A stretch of DNA of 26,072 nucleotides from Chitinophagaceae bacterium UBA4857 (GCA_002399735.1 DHEF01000014.1:116780-142851); one strand, 5' to 3'; positions 1 through 9,046 are shown, counted from the stretch's first letter. The notes: generated by a model not told the origin, from the sequence alone. Numbers and translations are program-made.

Positions 1-1053
1 ACGACCTTGTTTACCTTTTAATACATCCGATAAAGATTTCAATGCACGACCACCCTCTGCTTTCACCGCATTTGATTTACGGCTGTTGTCGAACAAGCTG
101 TCAATAGCCTCTTGCAACATACGTTTCTCGTTACGTAAGATTACTTCAGGAGCTTTGATCTCCAATAATCTTTTTAAACGATTGTTACGGATAATTACAC
201 GACGGTATAAGTCGTTCAAATCAGATGATGCAAAACGGCCACCATCCAAAGGAACTAACGGACGCAGTTCTGGTGGAATAACCGGAATATATTGCATAAC
301 CATCCACTCAGGACGGTTGGTTAAACGTGTATTAGCCTCACGGAAAGCTTCCACAACGCTCAAACGTTTTAAGGCATCAGCCTTACGTTGTTGCGATGTT
401 TCATTAGCCGCAGCATTACGTAAATCAAAAGATAACTGGTCAAGGTCAATACGCTGTAACATATCATGTACAGCTTCTGCACCCATCTTAGCAATAAACT
501 TTTGCGGATCATCATCCGGTAAGTATTGGTTATCTTTTGGTAAAGTATCTAAAATATCCAAATACTCTTCCTCCGTTAATAAATCGCCAGGGTTTTGGCC
601 TTTATCTGCACGTACGCCACCTTGTATAACAACGTAGCGCTCGTAGTAAATAATCGTCTCTAGTTTTTTAGAGCTTACACCTAATAAATAACCAATTTTA
701 TTAGGTAACGATTTAAAGTACCAAATGTGTACAACAGGCACCACCAATTTAATGTGGCCCATACGCTCACGACGTACTTTTTTCTCTGTAACCTCTACAC
801 CACAACGGTCACACACGATACCCTTGTAACGAATACGCTTGTACTTTCCGCAAGCACATTCGTAATCTTTTACCGGACCAAAAATTCTTTCGCAAAACAA
901 ACCATCACGCTCAGGTTTGTAAGTACGGTAGTTAATGGTTTCGGGCTTCAACACCTCGCCGTAACTTCTCTCCAAAATTGCATCAGGAGAAGCAAGGCCA
1001 ATAGTAATTTTTGAAAACGTTGATTTAGGACGATTTTCTTTTTTGATAGCCAT
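1..1053 (-). CDS. rpoC: DNA-directed RNA polymerase subunit beta' (N-terminal part, cut by window edge)
   Basis: This is the N-terminal 351 codons of the beta' subunit of RNA polymerase, which forms one side of the active cleft; the rest lies before base 1. I read it on the minus strand from the ATG at 1053 (MAIKKENRPKSTFSKITIGL). The zinc-binding module near the N-terminus is intact: Cys66, Cys68, Cys81 and Cys84 in the pattern ECACGK...CDRCGVEV. Further on, the conserved clamp and lid segments follow (MQYIPVIPPELRPLVPLDGG, then LNDLYRRVIIRNNRLKRL). It follows rpoB in the same direction and is surely cotranscribed, but the gap of 168 bp is long for this pair and contains a dispersed repeat. 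Identity is certain; only the truncation by the window is a limit. Confidence 0.97.
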   Translation of the reverse strand, partial: MAIKKENRPKSTFSKITIGLASPDAILERSYGEVLKPETINYRTYKPERDGLFCERIFGPVKDYECACGKYKRIRYKGIVCDRCGVEVTEKKVRRERMGHIKLVVPVVHIWYFKSLPNKIGYLLGVSSKKLETIIYYERYVVIQGGVRADKGQNPGDLLTEEEYLDILDTLPKDNQYLPDDDPQKFIAKMGAEAVHDMLQRIDLDQLSFDLRNAAANETSQQRKADALKRLSVVEAFREANTRLTNRPEWMVMQYIPVIPPELRPLVPLDGGRFASSDLNDLYRRVIIRNNRLKRLLEIKAPEVILRNEKRMLQEAIDSLFDNSRKSNAVKAEGGRALKSLSDVLKGKQGR

Positions 1054-1085
1054 ATTTAGTTTCTAATTACTTGTTATTTGTTTTT

Positions 1086-1174
1086 GTTACCAGCTGCAGT
1101 ACTACTATCAACTTTCGTTGCGTCGCACGCTGCAAGGTTCTGTTCGCTTATCAGCATTTTGCAAGTGCATCATC
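1086..1174 (-). repeat. Dispersed intergenic repeat, copy D (between rpoB and rpoC)
   Basis: Read on the minus strand this stretch contains GATGATGCAC, then GCGAACAGAAC, then GTGCGACGCAAC, then TTGATAGTAGTACTGCAGCT and finally GGTAACAAAAAC. The first and second words recur in the copy at 10332-10420, GTGCGACGCAA in the copy at 6553-6690, GCAGCTGGTAAC in the copy at 20889-21026, and TTGATAGTAG in the copies around the gamma-glutamyltransferase gene. It fills most of the rpoB-rpoC gap, so it is transcribed in the rpoBC mRNA. Confidence 0.7.
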
Positions 1175-1221
1175 CTTTTCAAAGCCTCGCCAAAGGCAAG
1201 GCCCGAAAAGAATATTATGTC

Positions 1222-4200
1222 TTAATCAAAATGAAGATCTAAACCTAAACCTCTCAACTCATGTACCAATACGTTAAACGATTCTGGTACACCGGCTCTT
1301 GGAATATTATCACCTTTCACAATTGCTTCATAAGTTTTTGCACGACCTATGATGTCATCCGATTTAAGCGTTAATAATTCCTGTAAAATGTTAGAAGCAC
1401 CGTATGCCTCTAAAGCCCATACCTCCATCTCACCAAAACGCTGACCACCAAACTGTGCTTTACCACCCAATGGCTGTTGTGTAATTAATGAGTATGGTCC
1501 TATCGAACGGGCATGCATTTTATCATCCACCATGTGGTGCAGCTTAATAACGTAAATAATACCTACGGTTGCTTTCTGGTGGAAACGTTCTCCGGTTTCG
1601 CCATCATACAAATAAGTGTGACCAAATTTAGGAATACCAGCTTCTTCACAATATTTCTCAATTTCGTCGGTAGATGCACCGTCAAAAATTGGTGTAGCAA
1701 ACTTCAATCCTAGTTTTTGTCCTGCCCAACCTAAAACAGTTTCGTAAATCTGTCCTAAGTTCATACGGCTAGGTACACCTAATGGATTCAATACTACGTC
1801 AACCGGCGTACCATCTTCTAAGAACGGCATATCTTCCTGACGTACTATTTTAGCAACAATACCTTTGTTACCGTGACGACCAGCCATTTTGTCGCCCACT
1901 TTCAACTTACGTTTTACAGCAAGGTAAATTTTGGCCAATTTCAATACACCTGCAGGTAACTCGTCACCAATAGAGATATTGAATTTCTCTCTTTTGTAAC
2001 GGCCTAACTCTTCGTTGTACTTAATATTGTAGTTATGTAACAAGATATTGATCTGACCATCAATTTTGCTGTCACCAGTCCAACCTAACGGATTGATGTT
2101 GGCATAGTCTAAACCGGAAAGGTTTTTAGGAGTAAACTTAGCACCCTTACCAATTTGTACTTCACCAAAGTTATTGCTAACACCTGCTGATGAATGGTCT
2201 TTTAATAAAGAAGTTAATTTATCAAGTAATACCTGTAATAAGTCAGCTTCGTTTTTCTCGTGAATTTTTTCCAGCTTTTCAATAGCCGCTTTTTCACGAA
2301 TCTTAGCATTCTTATCTTTTTTGGCACGTTGGAATAACTTTTTACCAATAACAATACCTTCCACGCCATTCGGTGCTTTTAAAGAAGCGTCTTTAGCATC
2401 ACCGGCTTTATCACCAAAGATGGCACGTAAAAGTTTTTCTTCAGGTGTAGGATCACTTTCACCTTTAGGAGTGATTTTACCAATTAAGATATCACCTTCT
2501 TTTACTTGCGCACCCACACGAATAATACCGTTTTCATCTAATTCACGGGTCGCTTCTTCAGATACGTTAGGGATGTCTGGCGTTAATTCCTCTTCACCTA
2601 GTTTAGTATCACGTACTTCCAACTCATATTCAGAAATATGAACAGAAGTGTACATATCTTCTTTCACTACACGCTCACTGATTACGATGGCATCCTCAAA
2701 GTTGTAACCTTTCCAAGGCATGAATGCCACTTTCAGGTTTTTACCTAAAGCAATCTCACCGTTTTGTGTAGCGTAACCTTCCGTTAAGAAATCACCGTTT
2801 ACAACTTTCTGACCTTTTTTAACAGCAGGCTTTAAGTTAATACAGGTTTCCTGGTTGGTTTTAATAAACTTAGTCAGTTTGTATACACGCAGGTCATCTT
2901 CAAAGCTTACTAATTTTTCGGCTTCGTCGCGGGTATAACGTACATGAATTTCGTTTGCATCAACAAACTCAACCACACCATTACCATCTGCGTGAATTTG
3001 AATACGTGCGTCACGAGCAGCTTTACCTTCTAAACCTGTACCCACAATCGGCGCATCGGGACGTAATAGTGGTACAGCCTGACGTTGCATGTTCGATCCC
3101 ATCAACGCACGGTTAGCATCATCATGCTCAAGGAAAGGAATCAGAGAAGCACTTAAACCAACAATCTGGTTAGGCGCAACGTCCATAAATTCCACTTCGC
3201 TCTTATCTAAAATCGGGAAGTCACCGGTTTCACGGCTTACAATACGATCTTCCACGAAATTTCCATTAGCATCTAAAGCTGAGTTAGCCTGTGCGATTTT
3301 TGCTTCATCTTCTTCCTCTGCACTCAATAACTCTAACTCGTTCATATTTACTTTACCGTTCTCTACTTTACGATAAGGCGTTTCAATAAAGCCCATATCG
3401 TTAATTTTTGCGTGTACGCATAAAGTAGAAATCAAACCAATGTTTGGTCCTTCCGGTGTTTCGATAGTACACAAACGACCATAGTGGGAGTAGTGTACGT
3501 CACGAACCTCAAAACCTGCACGCTCCCGACTTAAACCGCCTGGCCCCAGCGCTGAAATACGACGCTTATGGGTAATTTCAGAAAGCGGGTTAGTTTGGTC
3601 TAAGAACTGCGATAATTGAGAAGTACCAAAGAATGAGTTAATAACAGAAGAAAGTGTTCTGGCATTAATCAAATCAACAGGAGTAAATACCTCATTGTCA
3701 CGTACATTCATTCTTTCACGAATAGTACGAGCCATACGTGCTAAACCTACACCAAACTGAGCATATAACTGCTCACCCACTGTACGTACACGACGATTGC
3801 TTAAGTGATCAATATCATCAATCTCGGCTTTACCATTGGTTAAGCGAACAAGATATTTGATGATTAATATAATATCTTCTTTAGTTAATACCTTTTTAGT
3901 TAAAGGTTGGTCAATATTTAACTTACGGTTAATTTTATAACGACCTACTTCACCTAAATCGTAACGTTTATCGCTAAAGAACAATTTATCAATAATACCA
4001 CGGGCAGTTTCGTTATCAGGCGCATCGGCACCACGTAACTGACGGTAGATAAACTGAACTGCTTCCAACTCAGAGTTAGAAGTATCTTTATTTAAAGTGT
4101 TGTAAATAATAGCGTAGTCACCACCAACATCCTCACGTTGAATAAACACGCTGGCAACATCCATATCGGCGATTGTATCAATTGCTTCTTCGTCCAATAC

Positions 4201-5025
4201 AGTATCACGCTCCATCACAATTTCATTACGCTCTATAGATACAACTTCACCGGTATCCTCGTCAACGAAATCTTCAACCCATGTTCTTAATACACGAGCC
4301 GCTAATCTGCGTCCAACATATTTTTCTAATGCTTTACGTTCGCCTTTCACTTCGTCAGCCATGCCAAAAAGTGTCAGGATGTCCTTATCGGTTTCAAAAC
4401 CAATAGAACGTAGTAAAGTAGTTACAGGAAACTTTTTCTTACGATCAATATACGCATACATTACGTTATTGATATCGGTAGCAAACTCCATCCAGGCTCC
4501 TTTAAAAGGAATAACTCTTGCCGAGTATATTTTTGTACCATTCGGGTGAACCGACTGACCAAAGAATACACCTGGAGAACGATGTAATTGAGATACTACA
4601 ACACGCTCAGCACCATTGATAACGAAAGTACCACGGGGAGTCATGTATGGAATATTACCCAAAAACACGTCCTGAACAATAGTTTGGAAGTCAACGTGCT
4701 CCTCATCATTACAGCTTAAACGTAGTTTAGCTTTCAAAGGAACAGCGTAAGTTAATCCACGCTCCATACACTCATCAATGGAGTAACGGGGCGGATCGAT
4801 AAAGTAATCCAAGAACTCCAGAACAAAGATGTTACGGGTATCAGTAATGGGAAAATTGTCTTTGAACACCCGGAACAAACCTTCTATATCACGTTTGTCT
4901 GGTGTTGTTTCTAACTGGAAAAACTCTTTGAACGACTGAATTTGAACTTCAAGCAAATCAGGCGTTTCTGCCAGATGCTTGATTTTTCCAAAATCCACTC
5001 TTGAGGTCAATTTTGTAGAAGACAT
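1222..5025 (-). CDS. rpoB: DNA-directed RNA polymerase subunit beta
   Basis: Complete 1267-aa beta subunit of RNA polymerase, the usual length in Bacteroidota. Diagnostic segments are present: the rifampicin-pocket cluster SQLSQFLDQTNPLSEITHKR beginning near residue 469, the ETPEGPNIGLI segment after it, and the C-terminal KAQFGGQRFGEMEVWALEAY that contacts beta'. The rifampicin-pocket residues Asp476, His486 and Ser491 (E. coli 516, 526, 531) are the sensitive-type residues. Thr520 stands where E. coli has Pro560 (RLCTIETPEG instead of RVCPIETPEG); I attach no phenotype to this. The start is the ATG at 5025, with a candidate promoter about 140 bp upstream. No ribosomal protein gene (rplL) precedes it; the next gene upstream is divergent. 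Confidence 0.98.
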   Translation of the reverse strand: MSSTKLTSRVDFGKIKHLAETPDLLEVQIQSFKEFFQLETTPDKRDIEGLFRVFKDNFPITDTRNIFVLEFLDYFIDPPRYSIDECMERGLTYAVPLKAKLRLSCNDEEHVDFQTIVQDVFLGNIPYMTPRGTFVINGAERVVVSQLHRSPGVFFGQSVHPNGTKIYSARVIPFKGAWMEFATDINNVMYAYIDRKKKFPVTTLLRSIGFETDKDILTLFGMADEVKGERKALEKYVGRRLAARVLRTWVEDFVDEDTGEVVSIERNEIVMERDTVLDEEAIDTIADMDVASVFIQREDVGGDYAIIYNTLNKDTSNSELEAVQFIYRQLRGADAPDNETARGIIDKLFFSDKRYDLGEVGRYKINRKLNIDQPLTKKVLTKEDIILIIKYLVRLTNGKAEIDDIDHLSNRRVRTVGEQLYAQFGVGLARMARTIRERMNVRDNEVFTPVDLINARTLSSVINSFFGTSQLSQFLDQTNPLSEITHKRRISALGPGGLSRERAGFEVRDVHYSHYGRLCTIETPEGPNIGLISTLCVHAKINDMGFIETPYRKVENGKVNMNELELLSAEEEDEAKIAQANSALDANGNFVEDRIVSRETGDFPILDKSEVEFMDVAPNQIVGLSASLIPFLEHDDANRALMGSNMQRQAVPLLRPDAPIVGTGLEGKAARDARIQIHADGNGVVEFVDANEIHVRYTRDEAEKLVSFEDDLRVYKLTKFIKTNQETCINLKPAVKKGQKVVNGDFLTEGYATQNGEIALGKNLKVAFMPWKGYNFEDAIVISERVVKEDMYTSVHISEYELEVRDTKLGEEELTPDIPNVSEEATRELDENGIIRVGAQVKEGDILIGKITPKGESDPTPEEKLLRAIFGDKAGDAKDASLKAPNGVEGIVIGKKLFQRAKKDKNAKIREKAAIEKLEKIHEKNEADLLQVLLDKLTSLLKDHSSAGVSNNFGEVQIGKGAKFTPKNLSGLDYANINPLGWTGDSKIDGQINILLHNYNIKYNEELGRYKREKFNISIGDELPAGVLKLAKIYLAVKRKLKVGDKMAGRHGNKGIVAKIVRQEDMPFLEDGTPVDVVLNPLGVPSRMNLGQIYETVLGWAGQKLGLKFATPIFDGASTDEIEKYCEEAGIPKFGHTYLYDGETGERFHQKATVGIIYVIKLHHMVDDKMHARSIGPYSLITQQPLGGKAQFGGQRFGEMEVWALEAYGASNILQELLTLKSDDIIGRAKTYEAIVKGDNIPRAGVPESFNVLVHELRGLGLDLHFD

Positions 5026-5335
5026 ATGCGTAATTACCGGTTTTTAAAAATTTTGAGTACACAAAACACAAACAGGCCATCATTTTAGTAAAATGAAAGC
5101 CATTGAAAATCAATCAATTGAATGCGTTATGGAACGTCAAAATATATTTGGCCAAAATAAAGGATTGCAAAGGTAAGGAAGATAGGGCATACAAACAAGA
5201 CTTTTTTGCCAACAATAATAAGGCCAAAAAGACTGTTTTTGTGGATTTTATTTATTTAAAATACACTCCCAATTTACTCCATTTTTACCCTAAGCCATTG
5301 AAAAATTGTATATTAGTAATGCTAACCTACTAACC
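5026..5335. other. Divergent intergenic region between rpoB and the HhH gene
   Basis: The 310 bp hold no gene I can support. They contain the rpoB promoter candidate at 5168-5198, a small perfect hairpin at 5081-5095 (CATTTT, loop AGT, AAAATG) that would lie in the rpoB leader, and one copy of the 10-mer TAGTAATGCT at 5314-5323 just before the divergent gene. The 76-codon open frame at 5103-5333 has no recognisable features and overlaps the promoter, so I leave it out. Confidence 0.6.
5168..5198 (-). promoter_or_regulatory. Candidate rpoB promoter (Bacteroidota type)
   Basis: On the minus strand the word TACCTTTG (5175 to 5168) matches the Bacteroidota -7 consensus TAnnTTTG exactly. Upstream is TTG-TTTG (5198 to 5192), giving TTG with a 20-base spacer or TTTG with a 16-base spacer; the published -33 element is TTTG or TTG. 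Transcription would begin near 5163, leaving a leader of about 135 bases before the rpoB ATG. The same TACCTTTG word occurs before prfB. Not proven by sequence alone. Confidence 0.5.
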
Positions 5336-6304
5336 ATGAACCCACCACCTAAAATCAACCTCGGTTTTAGCCGTAAAGAAATTATTGGCGTTACAACCCT
5401 GCTGTCAATTATTCTGCTACTTTATATAGGAGCACATTTTTTACGTCATTATATTAAACAACCCAACAATAATACTACAGCCAACAACGAATGGTTGCTA
5501 GCGGCTGCAACCTTGCAGACACAAACCGCTGCTGAAGACTCATTAACCGATTATAGTAAAAACAACTTTTTTACCCAAAACACGGCAAAAAGCTATTTTA
5601 CCCCACCCGACAGAAGTTTGTTTTACTTTAACCCCAACGAACTATCGGCCGAAGGATGGGAAAAACTGGGTGTTAAACCCAAGACTATTAACACCATTAT
5701 TAATTACAGAAATAAGGGCGGAAAATTTAGAACAGCAGAAGATCTGAAAAAAATTTACGGACTCAGTGAAACTGACTATGCTGCTATTGCTCCTTATGTT
5801 CAAATTGCAAAACAACAAGACAATACAAACACCACCTCATCTATTACGCCAACTTATAATAACGAAAAAACCACCTACCCTACTTACACTAAAAAAAGCT
5901 ACCATAATATTGATATCAATTTATCCGATACCACTACTTATATTTCCTTGCCAGGTATCGGAAGTGCTTTAGCCAAACGAATCGTCAACTTCCGTGATAA
6001 GTTAGGTGGCTTTTATCGTGTTGAACAGGTTGGCGAAACTTATGGCGTACCTGATTCTACTTTTCAAAAAATTAAACCTTACCTGCAAGCCAATCCGGCG
6101 GCTATAAAAAAGTTAAATATTAATAGCGCTACGTTTGAAACGCTGAGAGATCACCCGTATATAAAATCAGCCATTGCAAAAAGTATAATAGCCTACCGCC
6201 AGCAACATGGCTTATTTAAAAATATTGATGAGTTAAAAAACATCATGAGTATTGATGCGAATGCTTTTGAAAAGATTAAGCATTATGTAGTGATTAATGA
6301 ATAA
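5336..6304 (+). CDS. Membrane-anchored helix-hairpin-helix (ComEA-like) protein
   Basis: A 322-aa protein with one membrane segment near residues 16-36 (IIGVTTLLSIILLLYIGAHF), so most of it lies outside the cytoplasm. Three helix-hairpin-helix units follow, at about 98-157 (LGVKPKTINTIINYRNKGG), 192-252 (LPGIGSALAKRIVNFRDKLG) and 258-319 (SAIAKSIIAYRQQHG). The middle one carries the classic LPGIGxxxAxRI hairpin that contacts DNA backbone; the others have drifted (for example GVKPKT, HPYIKS). The family resembles ComEA, a DNA receptor for natural transformation, but many Bacteroidota proteins of this shape have no assigned role. I chose the ATG at 5336, which starts MNPPPKINLGF; an upstream ATG at 5306 would add ten residues of no clear value. 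It stands alone, divergent from rpoB. Confidence 0.85.
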   Translation: MNPPPKINLGFSRKEIIGVTTLLSIILLLYIGAHFLRHYIKQPNNNTTANNEWLLAAATLQTQTAAEDSLTDYSKNNFFTQNTAKSYFTPPDRSLFYFNPNELSAEGWEKLGVKPKTINTIINYRNKGGKFRTAEDLKKIYGLSETDYAAIAPYVQIAKQQDNTNTTSSITPTYNNEKTTYPTYTKKSYHNIDINLSDTTTYISLPGIGSALAKRIVNFRDKLGGFYRVEQVGETYGVPDSTFQKIKPYLQANPAAIKKLNINSATFETLRDHPYIKSAIAKSIIAYRQQHGLFKNIDELKNIMSIDANAFEKIKHYVVINE

Positions 6305-6552
6305 AGAAAGCACTGCCCTTACTTGTATTTTAAACACATCACTTATAGATTTTATTTAGGGCTGTCAGCAAAATGAATACTAATCAACTATTGTTCGCTG
6401 CCCGCCTGCAATGTACGCTGCACTACCATTTTCGTCTAAGCAGCGCAGCCCTTCATCTTTAGTAATGCTTATCAACAATCGTAACTCCGTTAGCAAAAAA
6501 GTTTATACAACATTATTAATGCTATCAAAACAACTGATAGACTTTTGCTTTA

Positions 6553-6690
6553 TTACGATGATGATTAGCGAACAGACTCTCCGAAATAAATTCGGAGTGC
6601 TGCATTTTGGCCAATAGAATTGATGCAGCAGAAGAGTGCGACGCAAGGGACGATGATTAGTATTACTACAGTCGGTAACATAAAAATTAT
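6553..6690 (+). repeat. Dispersed intergenic repeat, copy A
   Basis: This 138-bp element has three parts. First comes a hairpin CTCCGAA-ATAAA-TTCGGAG (6579-6597). A second stem TGCTGCAT...ATGCAGCA then encloses CCAATAGAATT. A 3' part follows with GTGCGACGCAAG and the terminal word GGTAACATAAAAATTAT. The copy at 20889-21026 has the same length and order, with a different but still paired first stem. It lies between two convergent genes and encodes nothing. Confidence 0.75.
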
Positions 6691-6751
6691 TTTCGCTATG
6701 CAGACCTAAATAATGCAAAAAGAAATAACTGAAAACAATATTCACAATAAC

Positions 6752-6774
6752 AAAAAAGGACTGCAAGCAGTCCC
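6752..6774 (-). terminator. Rho-independent terminator of pyrR
   Basis: Eight bases after the pyrR stop codon, the minus strand reads GGACTGC-TT-GCAGTCC followed by TTTTTT. This is a compact GC-containing hairpin with a T-run, in the right place and direction to end the prfB-pruA-pyrR strand. Confidence 0.8.
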
Positions 6775-6781
6775 TTAAAAT

Positions 6782-7312
6782 TTATTCAGAATCCAGTAAA
6801 GCAACTTCGTCCTTACCATCTTTATCCTGCCAGAATACTTTAATTTTTTGACTTACCAACGCATCTACAGAACGACCTACATAATTAGGCTGTATGGGCA
6901 ACTCACGGCTAAACCTTCTGTCAATTAATACACACAATTCCACTTTTTGCGGACGGCCAAAATCCAACAACGCATCCAACGCAGCACGAATAGTACGACC
7001 GGTAAATAATACGTCGTCAATAAGTACTACATTTTTACCTTCAATTGAAAAAGGGATTTTGGTAGCATTGGCAATATGCAATTGGCTACGTACATCATCG
7101 CGGTAAAAGGTAATATCCAGTTGGCCATATTTCACTTGCTCCATCGGAATTTCTTTTCCAATTTCAGCAACGATTTTATCGGACAAATAAATACCCCTTG
7201 GTTGTAAACCAATGATAACCGTATTATCCAGGTCAATATGATTTTCCAGCACTTGTTGTGCCAAACGACGAACAGTGATAGAAAGTTGTTGGGCGGTAAG
7301 AATAGGTTTCAA
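6782..7312 (-). CDS. pyrR: Bifunctional pyr regulator / uracil phosphoribosyltransferase PyrR
   Basis: A 176-aa type I phosphoribosyltransferase of the PyrR family. In the family the protein makes UMP from uracil and PRPP and, in Firmicutes, binds pyr leader RNA. The PRPP-binding loop VVLIDDVLFTGRTIRAALDA is at residues 95-114, and the PyrR-typical TVIIGLQPRGIYLSDKI (31-47) and LDITFYRDD (65-73) are present. The only usable start is TTG at 7312, because a TAA stop lies immediately upstream in frame and the product then begins MKPILTAQQL, as expected for the family. It sits 63 bp after pruA and ends at a terminator. No pyr biosynthesis gene and no convincing PyrR-type attenuator is visible, so an RNA-regulatory role is unproven here. 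Confidence 0.92.
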   Translation of the reverse strand: MKPILTAQQLSITVRRLAQQVLENHIDLDNTVIIGLQPRGIYLSDKIVAEIGKEIPMEQVKYGQLDITFYRDDVRSQLHIANATKIPFSIEGKNVVLIDDVLFTGRTIRAALDALLDFGRPQKVELCVLIDRRFSRELPIQPNYVGRSVDALVSQKIKVFWQDKDGKDEVALLDSE

Positions 7313-7333
7313 TTACGTAATAAGTTTAAAGTT

Positions 7334-7365
7334 ATAAGTGGCAAGCTGCTGCGCTTACCACTTAT
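7334..7365 (-). other. Hairpin between pruA and pyrR
   Basis: The gap holds an imperfect dyad: ATAAGTGG pairs with CCACTTAT, then after one mismatch AAGC pairs with GCTT. It could be a weak pruA terminator, a processing site, or leader structure for pyrR. There is no good T-run on the minus strand (AACTTTAAACTT follows), so I do not call it a terminator. Confidence 0.45.
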
Positions 7366-7375
7366 ATAACAAATA

Positions 7376-9007
7376 TTATTTTTCCTGCATAAACGGATAA
7401 GCATAATCCGTTGGCGGGTTAAAGGTTTCTTTTATAGTACGTGGACTTAACCAACGATACAGGTTTAAAATACTTCCAGCCTTATCATTAGTACCACTTG
7501 CTCGGGCACCACCAAATGGTTGTTGGCCTACTACAGCACCTGTAGGCTTATCGTTTACATAAAAATTACCTGCCGCATTTCGTAGTTTATTCGTAGCCAA
7601 TGCTATTGCGTTACGATCGGTTGAAATGATAGAACCGGTTAACGCATAAGGCGAAGTTGTATCTACCAATTCCAATGTTTCTTCAAACTTTTTCTCAGGG
7701 TAAACATAAACGGTTAATACAGGACCAAATATTTCCTCGCACATGGTTACATACTTAGGATCTTTGGCTTCAATAACTGTTGGTTGAATGAAATAACCTT
7801 TAGTTTTATCACATTTACCACCAGCCCAGATTTCTGCTTTTTTATCTTTTTTAGCGTTGTTGATATAAGAAGCGATTTTGTCAAAGCTTTTTTCATCAAT
7901 AACAGCATTAATAAAATTGGTAAAGTCTTCCACTGTACCCATTTTAAAACTTTTAATGCCGGCTATTAATTTTTTCTTTACTTCCTCGGCAAGATTAGAA
8001 GGAATATATGCACGAGAAGCTGCAGAACATTTTTGCCCCTGAAACTCAAATGCACCACGCAATAACGCAGTAGCTACAACATCGGCTTTTGCACTTGGGT
8101 GTGCGACCACAAAATCTTTACCGCCAGTTTCGCCCACTATACGTGGATAGGTTTTATAGTTACCCATGTTTTTACCAATGGTTTCCCACATATTGTTAAA
8201 CACACCTGTAGAACCTGTAAAGTGTACACCTGTAAAATCGCGGTGGGCAAAACATACTTTACCTAAAGTTGGGCCATCTACATAAATTAAATTTATAACA
8301 CCATCAGGTAAACCTGCTTCCTGCATAATGCGCATAAACATTTGTGCTGAGTAAACCTGCGTGTTAGCCGGTTTCCAAACTACGGTGTTACCACACATTG
8401 CCGCACTGGTAGGTAAATTACCACCAATAGCCGTAAAGTTGAAAGGAGTTACGGCCAATACAAATCCTTCTAATGGACGAAACTCCAAACGGTTATGCAT
8501 ACCAGGCCCGCTGATAGGTTGTTGCTTATAAATTTCGCTCAGGTAATGAACATTAAATTTAAGGAAGTCAATTATTTCGCAAGCCGCATCAATCTCGGCC
8601 TGGTAAGCATTTTTACTTTGTCCTAACATGGTAGTACCGTTCATGTACGGGCGGTACTTGGTAGCAATTAAGTCAGCCGCTTTTAAAAAGATAGCTGCTC
8701 TGTCTTCCCAACTCATGGCAGCCCAATTATCTTTAGCAGCTAAGGCTGCATCAATGGCTTGTTGTACATGCTTTTCGGTACCAATATGAAAATGGCCTAA
8801 AGTATGTTTTGTTTCGTGTGGCGGATGAATACTTTGCGTTTTGTTGGTACGCACTTCTTTACCACCAATATACATAGGTATATCAGCTTTTTCTTTTTTA
8901 AGAATAGCCAATACTTCTTTTAAACGTTTCTTTTCTGCCGAACCCGGACCATAGTTTAATACCGGTTCATTTGCTGGCAATGGATATGAAAATGTTCCTA
9001 AACTCAT
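7376..9007 (-). CDS. pruA: L-glutamate gamma-semialdehyde (1-pyrroline-5-carboxylate) dehydrogenase
   Basis: A 543-aa aldehyde dehydrogenase that oxidises glutamate gamma-semialdehyde to glutamate with NAD, the second step of proline breakdown. The catalytic Cys327 is in FEFQGQKCSAASRAY, the general-base Glu293 in GETGGKDF, and the NAD-binding PFNF and WKPA segments are at 188-191 and 211-214. The sequence VHFTGSTGVFNNMW and the C-terminal GGARASGTNDK are typical of the stand-alone P5C dehydrogenase branch found in Bacteroidota and eukaryotes. I take the ATG at 9007 (MSLGTFSYPLPANEPVLNYG), the usual N-terminus; extending to 9049 would add 14 atypical residues. No proline dehydrogenase gene lies next to it. 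prfB is upstream and pyrR downstream on the same strand. Confidence 0.93.
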   Translation of the reverse strand: MSLGTFSYPLPANEPVLNYGPGSAEKKRLKEVLAILKKEKADIPMYIGGKEVRTNKTQSIHPPHETKHTLGHFHIGTEKHVQQAIDAALAAKDNWAAMSWEDRAAIFLKAADLIATKYRPYMNGTTMLGQSKNAYQAEIDAACEIIDFLKFNVHYLSEIYKQQPISGPGMHNRLEFRPLEGFVLAVTPFNFTAIGGNLPTSAAMCGNTVVWKPANTQVYSAQMFMRIMQEAGLPDGVINLIYVDGPTLGKVCFAHRDFTGVHFTGSTGVFNNMWETIGKNMGNYKTYPRIVGETGGKDFVVAHPSAKADVVATALLRGAFEFQGQKCSAASRAYIPSNLAEEVKKKLIAGIKSFKMGTVEDFTNFINAVIDEKSFDKIASYINNAKKDKKAEIWAGGKCDKTKGYFIQPTVIEAKDPKYVTMCEEIFGPVLTVYVYPEKKFEETLELVDTTSPYALTGSIISTDRNAIALATNKLRNAAGNFYVNDKPTGAVVGQQPFGGARASGTNDKAGSILNLYRWLSPRTIKETFNPPTDYAYPFMQEK

Positions 9008-9046
9008 AGTTCTTATTTGATAATTTAGTAATTGGGGGATAATGCC

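Larger units (their letters stand above)
6305..6781. other. Gene-free region with repeats between convergent genes
   Basis: The 477 bp between the HhH gene and pyrR contain repeat copy A (6553-6690), the pyrR terminator (6752-6774), one TAGTAATGCT word (6460-6469) and a stretch at about 6355-6475 that looks like a decayed repeat (it contains GGGCTGTCAGC and several GCTGC-type words). The 87-codon open frame on the minus strand here runs straight through the repeat and is not a credible gene. Confidence 0.6.

Noticed and set aside
86..637. 183-codon open frame opposite rpoC
   Set aside because: It lies wholly antisense to the conserved rpoC N-terminus and shows no motif; it is a shadow of the real frame.
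3466..3468. Thr520 of RpoB as a rifampicin-resistance change
   Set aside because: It aligns with E. coli Pro560, not with Pro564 or the core resistance cluster, and all core cluster residues I checked are of the sensitive type.
5103..5333. 76-codon open frame before the HhH gene
   Set aside because: Low complexity, no motif, and it covers the probable rpoB promoter.
6503..6766. 87-codon minus-strand open frame
   Set aside because: It runs through repeat copy A and the pyrR terminator, so it is not a plausible gene.
7313..7375. PyrR-type attenuator before pyrR
   Set aside because: Only one imperfect hairpin is present; the anti-anti-terminator pattern and a T-run are missing.
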